Assembly (NCBI RefSeq): GCF_900573985.1
Contig: NZ_UWOK01000003.1
Span: forward strand, 1 to 40,866
Reading direction: 5' to 3'
DNA: 40,866 bases
Source of the DNA: Campylobacter showae
GTDB taxonomy: Bacteria; Campylobacterota; Campylobacteria; Campylobacterales; Campylobacteraceae
Each line of letters begins with the position of its first letter. The stretch's first letter is position 1. Of the stretch, positions 15,001-23,261 are shown piece by piece. The notes beneath the pieces are model-generated. The model was not told the origin of the DNA, ran no database searches, and worked only from the letters and a program-made list of their open reading frames with translations. The position numbers were made by a program, and so were the translations under genes.

Positions 15001-16001
15001 TAAAAACTCTTTTTAGCTCTACGAAGCACTAAAATAAATATAGGTATTCCAAACAGTGAAGTTACTATACCTATCGGGACTTCAAAAGTAAACATAAGTC
15101 TCGAAAAGTTATCGCAAAAGAGTAAAAATATAGCACCTATTATAGCTGAACTAGACAATACGGTGCGATTATCCGCTCCGAATATAAAACGAGCCATATG
15201 TGGAACTATAAGGCCTATCCAACCGATAATACCGGCTATCGTTACGCTTAGGGCACTGATAAAGGTAGCAACTAAAATAACGAAAATTTTAACCCTAGTA
15301 ACATTTATGCCCAGACTTTTAGCCTCTTCTTCTCCCAGACTCAGCGCATTTAAATATTTGCCGCTAAAGGCCAACAATAGTATTCCTACAAACATCGGCA
15401 AAATCGAAATTTGAATAAAATTCTTCGAAGCAAACCCTAGGCTACCCATTAAAAAATAAGTAATAGCCGGCAATGAGTCATTTGGATCGGCTGCGTATTT
15501 TAATGCTGATAGTAAAGACGTAAAAAGAGAGCCGCTAATAACGCCACCAAGAACCAATACTATAATACTGCCGGAGCGTGAATAAAAGGCCGATATACTT
15601 AAGGCCGTTAGTACCGCTATAAAACCAAACGCAAAGGTACTAAGCTGAATGAGATATTCGTTTAATCCGAAAAACATTCCTATGGCGGCGCCGAATCCGG
15701 CACCGCTTAAAACCCCAAGTATTGATGGACTTACTAGAGGATTTACAAACATGGCTTGATATGCTGAGCCAGAAATAGCCAAACTAGCGCCTATTATAAT
15801 GCAGGCCATTATTCTAGGAAGGCGAATTTCCGTTATCAAAGTATGCATAACTTGATAATTTTTTAAGTCTTCGCCTTTTATAACGGCTTTAAAATATATT
15901 AGATAATCTTCCGCATTAAAGCCGTATTTTCCTATTAGTACAGAAAGCAACATAAACCCTAGCAATAAGATACTTAAAAACGTAAAGGCTTTTTTACTCA
16001 C
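15000..16001 (-). CDS. FecCD-type ABC transporter permease
   Basis: 333 residues, mostly hydrophobic (about 10 spans), with family landmarks A-I-S-G-S-A-Y-Q-A-M-F-V-N-P-L (near residues 78-92) and G-W-I-G-L-I-V-P-H-M-A-R (near 265), the coupling region that contacts the ATPase. It forms the inner-membrane channel with the neighbouring ATPase. Start is GTG at 16001 inside the end of the binding-protein gene, an 8-base overlap. Confidence 0.92.
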   Translation of the reverse strand: MSKKAFTFLSILLLGFMLLSVLIGKYGFNAEDYLIYFKAVIKGEDLKNYQVMHTLITEIRLPRIMACIIIGASLAISGSAYQAMFVNPLVSPSILGVLSGAGFGAAIGMFFGLNEYLIQLSTFAFGFIAVLTALSISAFYSRSGSIIVLVLGGVISGSLFTSLLSALKYAADPNDSLPAITYFLMGSLGFASKNFIQISILPMFVGILLLAFSGKYLNALSLGEEEAKSLGINVTRVKIFVILVATFISALSVTIAGIIGWIGLIVPHMARFIFGADNRTVLSSSAIIGAIFLLFCDNFSRLMFTFEVPIGIVTSLFGIPIFILVLRRAKKSF

Positions 16002-17043
16002 CTATAAGCTCTTTTACTTGGTTGTCGCTTACGTCAACCTCTAGGAATAATTTATAAAAGTCCTTAACTTCCTTATTCATATTGAATTTAAATACATCAG
16101 GATGAGTTAAATTTATAAGCCATTTAAGCCCTATGAATCTCATAAATGAAGGCGGACGATCAAACCAAGAAAACGGTTCGCGAGGTAAGTAATAAGCTCT
16201 TTTATTTTTTACGGCTTTTAGTATTTGCCATTTAGGATCGTCATAGATTTTATCATAAAAGCTCTTCTCGAAAATTAATATAATATCAGGATCGTATTCG
16301 GCTATTTGTTCAAAGCTAATTTTGATGTGCCCATAAGCCGTAGCATCCGGGTTTCCGCTGCATTTATGCACATTTTCGGCACCGCTTAGCTCTATAAGCC
16401 TAGTGTGCCATGAGCCCTCGCATTCGGTAGCTAGTCCGTCGGGATCTTCGGCATAGTATATTTTGGGCTTAACAACCGAGTTTTTTACTATATATTCATT
16501 AAGCTCTTTTGAAATATCCATGGTTTTTTTAGAATACTCTATTAGCTTTTTTACTCTATCTTGCTTATCTAAAATTTTACCCAAAACTTCAAGAGAGTCG
16601 ATATAGTCTTCTAATTCATAGCCTTTTAAGTATAGCATAGGTTTTTTTATGCCACCCAGGGTTTCTTTGAATTTCTTTTGAGTATTTTTAGAATCAGAAT
16701 TTACCAGTATCAAATCAGGATCTAGCTTTAAAAGCATTTCCATATTTGGAATTTTGCCTTGCCCGAAAAATCCTCCTACTACCGGCTGGTTAATCATGCT
16801 CTCTTTTAGGTACGGCTTTTCTCTTTTGCCGAAACTAGAATTTATACCGCTGACTTTCTCGGGAGCAACGGCATATAGCAAAAATAGTAACGGCGGATTA
16901 CTGGCGTAAACTTTATTTGGGACTCCATTTAAAGTCTGAATATCTACGCTATTTTTTGATATAAATTCATCAATCTGTTCGTTTGTCATAGCAAACGAAA
17001 TATTTAGAGAAATAAATAATAAGCACAAAATATGTTTTAACAT
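15994..17043 (-). CDS. FecB/BtuF-like periplasmic binding protein
   Basis: 349 residues with a Sec signal peptide (cleavage near Ala18) and the two-lobe cluster III layout: N-lobe with L-L-K-L-D-P-D-L-I-L-V (about 105-115), a connecting helix, and C-lobe with I-A-E-Y-D-P-D-I-I-L-I. These deliver siderophore-, haem- or cobalamin-type ligands to FecCD/FecE. It lacks a lipobox, so it should be freely periplasmic. AAGGAT precedes the ATG. Confidence 0.88.
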   Translation of the reverse strand: MLKHILCLLFISLNISFAMTNEQIDEFISKNSVDIQTLNGVPNKVYASNPPLLFLLYAVAPEKVSGINSSFGKREKPYLKESMINQPVVGGFFGQGKIPNMEMLLKLDPDLILVNSDSKNTQKKFKETLGGIKKPMLYLKGYELEDYIDSLEVLGKILDKQDRVKKLIEYSKKTMDISKELNEYIVKNSVVKPKIYYAEDPDGLATECEGSWHTRLIELSGAENVHKCSGNPDATAYGHIKISFEQIAEYDPDIILIFEKSFYDKIYDDPKWQILKAVKNKRAYYLPREPFSWFDRPPSFMRFIGLKWLINLTHPDVFKFNMNKEVKDFYKLFLEVDVSDNQVKELIGE

Positions 17044-17066
17044 AACATTATCCTTTTTTTATAAAT

Positions 17067-18029
17067 TTATAGAAATAAACTCTTGTCGGGCATCTTACCG
17101 CCCAAAAGCTTTGGATTAAACTCAAAAATAGTTTCAAAAAATGACATTATCTCATCTTGCATATCGCGAGCTTTTGTTACCGTCAAATTTGCCCTATCAA
17201 ATGCATTAACCAGTGCCGGCTCTGGAACCGGTAGATATTCGGCTCCTATTTTGGCAGCGCTTTGCTTGTTGTCTTTGATCCAAGATAGAGCGTTAGTTAA
17301 GTCGCTATGAAGCGTATCAAATAGAGGCAAATTTGCTTTATAAAAATCTACGTCGACTATAATGCCTGCCATCGGAATGTACGGCTTGGTATTAAAGCTT
17401 TCTCCCCATACCTTAGGGATATCTACTCCATAATGTACTGCTACCCCCATTTTCTTCCCGCGCAGTATGGTTGCTGCCGGAAGAGGTTGAGGAACGATTA
17501 AAATATCATAATCTCTTTGTAGAAATAGCCCTGCAGCTTCCGGCGGCGTCTGCGTATACGTAATGTCTATTTTGGAAATATCTATTCCTCGTTTTTTACA
17601 AAGCGCTCGCAGAACCAAATCAGGCATGTCGCCCTTAAAAGGAATTATTAATTTTTTGCCGATAAAATCTTCAAAAGTTTTTATATTCTCATCTTTTACC
17701 ATGGCTTGTATCGTACCAAGGCTAAGCAAATTTAGCATAGCTAAATTTAAGCCGTGATTTCGCATGTTTGCTCCCACGTTTGATGGCGCCATAGTAATTT
17801 TTATTTCTCCATTAGCTACGCCTGCTCGGAGTTGATCCGTACTATTCCAAATACGTAACCTCACGTCATGAGTCTTTGCTAGCTCGCCTTGTAGGCTTGC
17901 TACGGCCATTATTACGCTAGGAATTGCCGGCGCGCCCCACATCGTAAAGTTTTCCTTCGCAAAAAGGCTCGGTGCAAAAGCTGTAGCGCCAATCGCCGCG
18001 CCAAATCCTAAAAAACCTCGTCTATTCAT
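17067..18029 (-). CDS. NMT1/SsuA-like binding protein with Tat signal
   Basis: 320 residues. The start N-R-R-G-F-L-G-F-G followed by a mild hydrophobic stretch is a twin-arginine export signal, implying export in folded or cofactor-bound form. The mature part resembles NMT1/SsuA-like binding proteins (D-Q-L-R-A-G-V-A-N-G-E, later D-I-L-I-V-P-Q-P). No matching permease is present, so it is a second binding protein next to a FecB-type one. AAGGAG precedes the ATG. It may deliver a different form of the ligand or act as a chaperone. Confidence 0.8.
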   Translation of the reverse strand: MNRRGFLGFGAAIGATAFAPSLFAKENFTMWGAPAIPSVIMAVASLQGELAKTHDVRLRIWNSTDQLRAGVANGEIKITMAPSNVGANMRNHGLNLAMLNLLSLGTIQAMVKDENIKTFEDFIGKKLIIPFKGDMPDLVLRALCKKRGIDISKIDITYTQTPPEAAGLFLQRDYDILIVPQPLPAATILRGKKMGVAVHYGVDIPKVWGESFNTKPYIPMAGIIVDVDFYKANLPLFDTLHSDLTNALSWIKDNKQSAAKIGAEYLPVPEPALVNAFDRANLTVTKARDMQDEIMSFFETIFEFNPKLLGGKMPDKSLFL

Positions 18030-18061
18030 ATTGTATCTCCTTGCTATACAGATAGTTGTCT

Positions 18062-19918
18062 TTAAAAACTAGAGTGAAAACTGACAAACACCGCCCTCCC
18101 CGGCGCACGCACCACCGGATCTGGATCTAGCGCACCTACGTGCTCGCCGCTAATAAACTCGGCGTAATCTTTATCAAATATATTTGTGACCCCAAGCCTC
18201 ACGCCCCAGCTATTTTTAAACTCAAATCCGCCGTAAACGTCCATCGTCGTAAAGCTCTTGGCCGCTTCGCGCTTGTCGATGCCAAAGCCAGTGGATTTAT
18301 CGAAATCTCCCCTATTTTGCTTTGCCACGTAGCGCACCGCGGTGCCGATGTTGTAGCTGCCAAAGCTCGCGTAGTCTTTGTAATCAAATGCCAAATTTGC
18401 CTCAAACGGGCGGATCTGATAGAGCGGTCTGCCGTCGGTTTTGTTTTGTCCATAGTTGTAAAATAGCAATGTTTTTAACCCGAAATTTCGCGCGAAATTA
18501 TACTCGCCGCGCAAATTTACGCTGTAAATTCTAGCATCGACGTTGCGCGTGATAACGGCGTTTTTATTTATCGGCAAGGCCGCGACAGAGTGGCGACGAT
18601 CGTAGATAATCAGATCCTGCGCGTCGTCTGCGATAAAGTGCCCGCCCACGCTAAAGCTATCCTCGCCCTGACGCGAACTCATGTATTCTTTATAAAATTC
18701 GCTCTTATAAGTAAAGCCCAAATTTACGCGGTTGTGGCGCTCAGGCTTAATAAACGGATTGCTGATCCAGCCTCTAGTAGTCGGCCCATAGAGACTGCTA
18801 AAGCGTTCCATATTGCTCGGCATACGATAAAGACTCTCTATAGCCACATAGTAATTATCTTGCTTATTGGGCGTGAAGTCGTATTTTAGGCTAGCGCTTA
18901 AGCCATTCTGTTTTATATTGCCGTCAAAGTCTTTGCCGTAAATTTGTTTAATAAGCTTAGCGACGGTATTTATCGCGCTTGCTCCGTTATAAACCGTATT
19001 TAAATCATTTAAATTCGACTTCATCCAGTCGTAGTTTAGAGCTAGGCTGAGCTTGTGCGCGTCAGTAAATTTATAGCTTAGCGTATCAAAAACTCTCGTT
19101 TTTTTATTCGTTACGTCTGCAAACCTAAAGCCGTTTAAAACCCAATCATTGCCTATTTTACGATATCTTTTGCCCTCGTGATTATCGTGTTGATATCCTG
19201 TACCGACCACATTGTGCCAGTTTGAAAAATCAACATCGTATTTTAGCTCCGTATCTATAATCTTTCTATCTACTTCTACCTTTACCATACTAAAAGGGTC
19301 CACGCGGCGCAAATGATAATTGTCGTTTCTTCTGCTCACGTCGCGCAATGCTATTTCAAAATTTAACGTATTAGATAAATCCTCTTTACCTAGCCTGGCG
19401 TTAAACTTACCGATATATCGTTGCGTCTTTATCGAGTCGGCAGTATGGTGAGGCTGCTTGTCGTCGTCGATATTATCGTGCACGAGCGTAAATCTAAACT
19501 CGCTTAGCTCGCTAGGTACGAAACCCACTACCGCGCTTTGCCCTTGCCTAGCGTAGCCGTAGTTCCACTCTCTGCCGCCGCCGTCTTTATAGCGGTTGGC
19601 TTTAGAAAAGTTCGCGTTTAAAATCGTATAGAAATTTGCGCCGCGGTATTTAAAAAGTCCCGAGCCGTAAAACGTCCTGCCGTAAAATCCGCCCGCGACG
19701 TGAAATTTATCCATCGAATTATCGAGCAAATCCGTCACGAAAAAATAATCATCCCTTGGCGCGCGGTCGAATTGATTTTCGGGTAATGCGCTTTGGGCGA
19801 TGTTTGGCGTATATGGCGGTGGAGGCGTAAAATCCTTTATCGGCTTTATGACGTCGGGATTTGCGCCGTTTGCGAGCAGCGCCGTCGCAGCCGCAGCCAG
19901 ACTGATAGCTAATCTCAT
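18062..19918 (-). CDS. TonB-type outer membrane receptor barrel without visible plug
   Basis: 618 residues: signal peptide (1-19), a Pro-rich linker (T-P-P-P-P-Y-T-P near residue 31), then alternating beta strands to a C-terminal Phe, as in outer membrane barrels. The last 100 residues (R-P-F-E-A-N-L-A-F-D-Y, G-V-T-N-I-F-D-K-D-Y-A-E-F) resemble OprC/NosA-type copper receptors. The plug domain of about 110-130 residues expected after the signal peptide is not visible, and the length is correspondingly short. First gene of the operon, 32 bases before the Tat binding protein; AAAGGAT lies before the ATG. Confidence 0.85.
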   Translation of the reverse strand: MRLAISLAAAATALLANGANPDVIKPIKDFTPPPPYTPNIAQSALPENQFDRAPRDDYFFVTDLLDNSMDKFHVAGGFYGRTFYGSGLFKYRGANFYTILNANFSKANRYKDGGGREWNYGYARQGQSAVVGFVPSELSEFRFTLVHDNIDDDKQPHHTADSIKTQRYIGKFNARLGKEDLSNTLNFEIALRDVSRRNDNYHLRRVDPFSMVKVEVDRKIIDTELKYDVDFSNWHNVVGTGYQHDNHEGKRYRKIGNDWVLNGFRFADVTNKKTRVFDTLSYKFTDAHKLSLALNYDWMKSNLNDLNTVYNGASAINTVAKLIKQIYGKDFDGNIKQNGLSASLKYDFTPNKQDNYYVAIESLYRMPSNMERFSSLYGPTTRGWISNPFIKPERHNRVNLGFTYKSEFYKEYMSSRQGEDSFSVGGHFIADDAQDLIIYDRRHSVAALPINKNAVITRNVDARIYSVNLRGEYNFARNFGLKTLLFYNYGQNKTDGRPLYQIRPFEANLAFDYKDYASFGSYNIGTAVRYVAKQNRGDFDKSTGFGIDKREAAKSFTTMDVYGGFEFKNSWGVRLGVTNIFDKDYAEFISGEHVGALDPDPVVRAPGRAVFVSFHSSF

Positions 19919-19930
19919 TTAAAATCCTTT

Positions 19931-19944
19931 ATGATAATTATGAT
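19931..19944 (-). promoter_or_regulatory. Fur-like box upstream of the receptor operon (copy 2)
   Basis: Same near-palindrome as at 5749-5762, here upstream of the fully intact operon. Confidence 0.4.
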
Positions 19945-20167
19945 TTTTTGTATCAAAATATTAAAAGAATTATAGTGCAACATTCTTTTAATGGTCTTAA
20001 TATGAAATAAGATATTATAAAAATAATTTGATTTTTATTTTTAAGGAATAATATAGGATTGGAATAGGTTAAAAAATTTTCAAAGGAGTTTTTCTTAAAA
20101 AGAATACTATGGTTAAAAATAGAATTATTAGACAAAAGCAGATAGTATAAAAATATTAGAGCTATTT

Positions 20168-20266
20168 TATAACTTATATTATTTTACAACTTATAAAATA
20201 ATATAAATTATTATATATAACAAATTATTTATATTAAAAAGTTGTTAATATAAAATAAGTTATAAT
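20168..20266 (+). promoter_or_regulatory. Operator/promoter region of the plasmid A par operon (copy 2)
   Basis: Same inverted repeats and TATAAT as 5986-6084; the 375-base gap around it holds nothing else recognised. Confidence 0.5.
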
Positions 20267-20293
20267 TTTTAGAAAATACTTAAGGAGCTTTGT

Positions 20294-20860
20294 ATGAGAA
20301 TAGCGATAATTAATTCTAAAGGTGGAGTAGGCAAAACGCCTTTGGCTTTTAGTTTGGCAAAAGATCTGGGCTTAAATTTACAGACCAATGATAATTCTGT
20401 AATTACTCAGATATACGATAAAGCCGTGTTTTCTAATCCTTGTAAACTAGCAGATAATACAGTGTATGATTTTGGCGGTTTTGTAGCTCCTGGGGTGTTA
20501 AGTATACTAAAAGAGTGCAATATTGTAATCATGCCAGTTACTCCAAAAATAAACTCTGTTTTTAAAGCCGCAGAAACCTATAATCAAATAAAAGACTATA
20601 CTAAAAATATGATGGTTTTGGTGACGGACGTTGTGAACAAGGGAGATCTGGGAACTATTATAGAGGCCTTGAAGGGAGCTGGATTTAAAAACGACGTCGA
20701 ATACATGCTTTTAAAAAGATCGGCGATATTTGAAAACGCTATTGCAAACGGCATGAGCTTTGCAGAGCTCTATAATCAAAACGGTTTATCAAGATCACAG
20801 TATAAAGACTTCTATTTGCAATACTATAAAATTATCGAGTACATAAAAAATAAGGCCTAG
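20294..20860 (+). CDS. parA: Small ParA-family partition ATPase (copy 2)
   Basis: Identical product to 6112-6678. It shares the K-G-G-V-G-K-T-P start and much of its length with the plasmid B ParA (28402-28965), but the two are clearly diverged, which would favour coexistence of both plasmids. Confidence 0.85.
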   Translation: MRIAIINSKGGVGKTPLAFSLAKDLGLNLQTNDNSVITQIYDKAVFSNPCKLADNTVYDFGGFVAPGVLSILKECNIVIMPVTPKINSVFKAAETYNQIKDYTKNMMVLVTDVVNKGDLGTIIEALKGAGFKNDVEYMLLKRSAIFENAIANGMSFAELYNQNGLSRSQYKDFYLQYYKIIEYIKNKA

Positions 20861-20861
20861 C

Positions 20862-21143
20862 ATGAAGAATCTTTCAAATTTTAAACTAAACGACGAGGTT
20901 GCTACCGGATTTGCGGAGGCGGACGATCAAACGGCGAAACTAGACAAGATCTCGGAGTTAGAGGCTGTTCTAGCCAAGTATAAAAAACTAGGACGCCCAA
21001 AATCCGAAAATCCACCGACTCGTCAGATGACGGCCTATTTGTCTGATGATGAGATGGAGTTTCTAGCCAAAGAAGCCAAAGAAAAAGGCATCAGTAAAAA
21101 TCAAATACTTAGAAATTTAATAACTAGGCAGATGAATGGATAG
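20862..21143 (+). CDS. Ribbon-helix-helix partition partner (copy 2)
   Basis: Identical to 6680-6961. Shares the G-R-P-K-S linker with the plasmid B partner at 28130-28402 but little else, as expected of proteins reading different centromeres. Confidence 0.7.
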   Translation: MKNLSNFKLNDEVATGFAEADDQTAKLDKISELEAVLAKYKKLGRPKSENPPTRQMTAYLSDDEMEFLAKEAKEKGISKNQILRNLITRQMNG

Positions 21144-21224
21144 GGCGAAAGTTCTCAGCAAGCAAGGCAAAAGTTCTATGAGGTTTAAAAAAATGCTACA
21201 ATATAGCAAAAACAGAGGTAAAAA

Positions 21225-21461
21225 ATGCCGAAATTAGATGAAGCAAAAGAGCGACTAGGGCTGTTAAAATTTTATATCGGATTTTTTATGACCGCTTTTG
21301 CTGCTCTTGTAAGCTGGATCGCTACGCATTATAAAAATTTTGATGATGCGATTATTTTTTACGGGGCTTGCGGAGTCGCCGTCGTCCTTTTTATTGGTAT
21401 AATTTTAGGCACTATGCATGCCAAAAAAATTTTAAAAGAAATTAGAGAATTGAAGAAATAG
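21225..21461 (+). CDS. Small two-helix membrane protein (copy 2)
   Basis: Identical to 7043-7279. Confidence 0.6.
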   Translation: MPKLDEAKERLGLLKFYIGFFMTAFAALVSWIATHYKNFDDAIIFYGACGVAVVLFIGIILGTMHAKKILKEIRELKK

Positions 21462-21470
21462 GAGGATAAA

Positions 21471-21557
21471 ATGAGTTCGTTTGTGATCGCTTTCTTTATG
21501 GTTGTTAGTGCGATTATTATATGCTGGTCGGCTTTAAGGTCTGTGCAGTCGGAGTAA
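21471..21557 (+). CDS. 28-residue single-span membrane peptide (copy 2)
   Basis: Identical to 7289-7375, with the same AGGAGGAT binding site. Confidence 0.5.
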   Translation: MSSFVIAFFMVVSAIIICWSALRSVQSE

Positions 21558-21648
21558 TATTGGCCTATACGTTCCGTTGGTCTTGCTGGCTAGTTTCGTC
21601 GTCGGCTACTTGTGGATAAAGAGCGGCAAAAAAATACCCGATTTTTTT

Positions 21649-21816
21649 CTAGTTCGCATTTTGCGCGGCTAAGCTCTTCAAAAAGTTTTTCATATTGCGG
21701 TCGAATTCTTCAAAGAGTATATATTCTATTTCGCCGCGATCGTCTGCGGCGATGATTTTCTCAAGCTCTTTTTGATCTGCTTCGTTTAAGCCGGGTTCGT
21801 CCTTGATTGTCGTCAT
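21649..21816 (-). CDS. 55-residue acidic protein downstream of rep (copy 2)
   Basis: Identical to 7467-7634, abutting the rep stop codon. Confidence 0.55.
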   Translation of the reverse strand: MTTIKDEPGLNEADQKELEKIIAADDRGEIEYILFEEFDRNMKNFLKSLAAQNAN

Positions 21817-22851
21817 TTAGTCTCCGTATCTCTCGAAAGTATTTTTAAAGTGCTTGAAATTGTCAAATCTCATTACGGTCGAGTATTCGTCATCGACGTT
21901 GAAAAGCTTGACTTCTATTTGCTCCCCGCTTTGCTCGAAGCTTTGAATTTTTAGTATATCCGTGACGTTCATTTTTTCGTTGTATATGCGTAGGTATCTG
22001 CCTATGTACGGGTCAAAGTCATTGACGGCTTTGCCCGTGATAGGATTGCTGCGCTTTAACTCTCTAAGCATATCCTGGCGCTTGATGTCGCTCGCGATCG
22101 TGTCTAAATTTCGGCGATTCTCTTTTTTGTCGTGCTCGATGTCGCTTATAGGCTGCGGCTCAAAGTAGAATTCTAGCGCATCGATATTTCGCCCGCTTTT
22201 AATCTTTTTTATCATAAGCCCCTTAAACGGTGCTCGTCGCTGATCAAACAGGTTGCGTTCTGCTGATAGTTCTCTTATTGCTGGCTTTAAAATTTGCTGG
22301 TCTATATTGCACGCTTGATAGCTTTCGGGTATCCCTAAAAGCTCCTTGAAGTCTTTATATTTAATATGCCATAAACCAGTTTGCCTAAACTGCTTCAAAT
22401 ATCGATAAATGGTCTTTGCATACGTCCCGCTAAGCCCCACAAACTCGGCTAATTCATACCTTGTCCAGCCTTTTAGTGGGCTTGAAATATAGCGATCCTT
22501 AAAACCTTGTGATACCTGAACTCTTAAAATTCTATTTTTGGTGTCTGTTTCAAGCATGGGAAAAATAATCTCTTGCCGTAAATCCCCTTCATCATTGATT
22601 TCATACCGAAATTTAAACTCTTGCAGCTTACCGAGCTTATCTAAGATTTCTTTTCGATAGCTACTGCTGTCAGCTACTTGAGCCAACTCGAATACTTTAT
22701 AAAAATCAAGTTCTAATATGTAGCCGTCCGTATTTCTAAACTGTTGCAAGATAGTAAAAAATACGTTTTGTTGCGCTTCCGTGAGAGTATTAAATTTTAG
22801 CTCGTGTAGCTCGTTTGAATATTTAACGACTTCGTTCATACAATAATCCAT
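21817..22851 (-). CDS. repA: Rep_3 replication initiator of plasmid A (copy 2)
   Basis: Identical product to 7635-8669. Presence of this and the plasmid B initiator on one contig supports two separate replicons. Confidence 0.85.
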   Translation of the reverse strand: MDYCMNEVVKYSNELHELKFNTLTEAQQNVFFTILQQFRNTDGYILELDFYKVFELAQVADSSSYRKEILDKLGKLQEFKFRYEINDEGDLRQEIIFPMLETDTKNRILRVQVSQGFKDRYISSPLKGWTRYELAEFVGLSGTYAKTIYRYLKQFRQTGLWHIKYKDFKELLGIPESYQACNIDQQILKPAIRELSAERNLFDQRRAPFKGLMIKKIKSGRNIDALEFYFEPQPISDIEHDKKENRRNLDTIASDIKRQDMLRELKRSNPITGKAVNDFDPYIGRYLRIYNEKMNVTDILKIQSFEQSGEQIEVKLFNVDDEYSTVMRFDNFKHFKNTFERYGD

Positions 22852-22932
22852 ATATTATTTTATTATTGTATTATATAAAAAATAGAATAATAAATCAATA
22901 CCATATATTATTTTTTATAATAGAAAAGTAGC

Positions 22933-23018
22933 GGAAAATCTATTATTGTATTTCGGAAAATCTATTATTGTATAAAAGGAAAATCTATTATTGTATTTCG
23001 GAAAATCTATTATTGTAT
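22933..23018 (+). repeat. Iterons of the plasmid A origin (copy 2)
   Basis: Four cores starting at 22933, 22955, 22978 and 23000, as in copy 1. Confidence 0.88.
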
Positions 23019-23136
23019 GATGTCTAAACCCCTTGGTATCACGGCTCTAGCGAGACCCTAAAAGATATAAAAGAATTTAAAAAAGAGGTTAAAAGAAAAC
23101 TTCGTCGCAAAAAATCGCAAAAATTGGCTTAAACAC

Positions 23137-23250
23137 AATCGGAACCGGGGCGTGTGTACGTGCTTGTGCTTACGCACTGCGCACCGCCCCCTTACCCCCT
23201 ATTCCGCCTTGCTTATGCGCTAAAGCGCCGCAAGGCTACCTCTTTTAGAG
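23137..23250. promoter_or_regulatory. GC-rich conserved flank downstream of mobA (copy 2)
   Basis: Identical to 8955-9068; marks the left limit of the module shared with plasmid B. Confidence 0.45.
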
Positions 23251-23261
23251 GATAATGTGAA

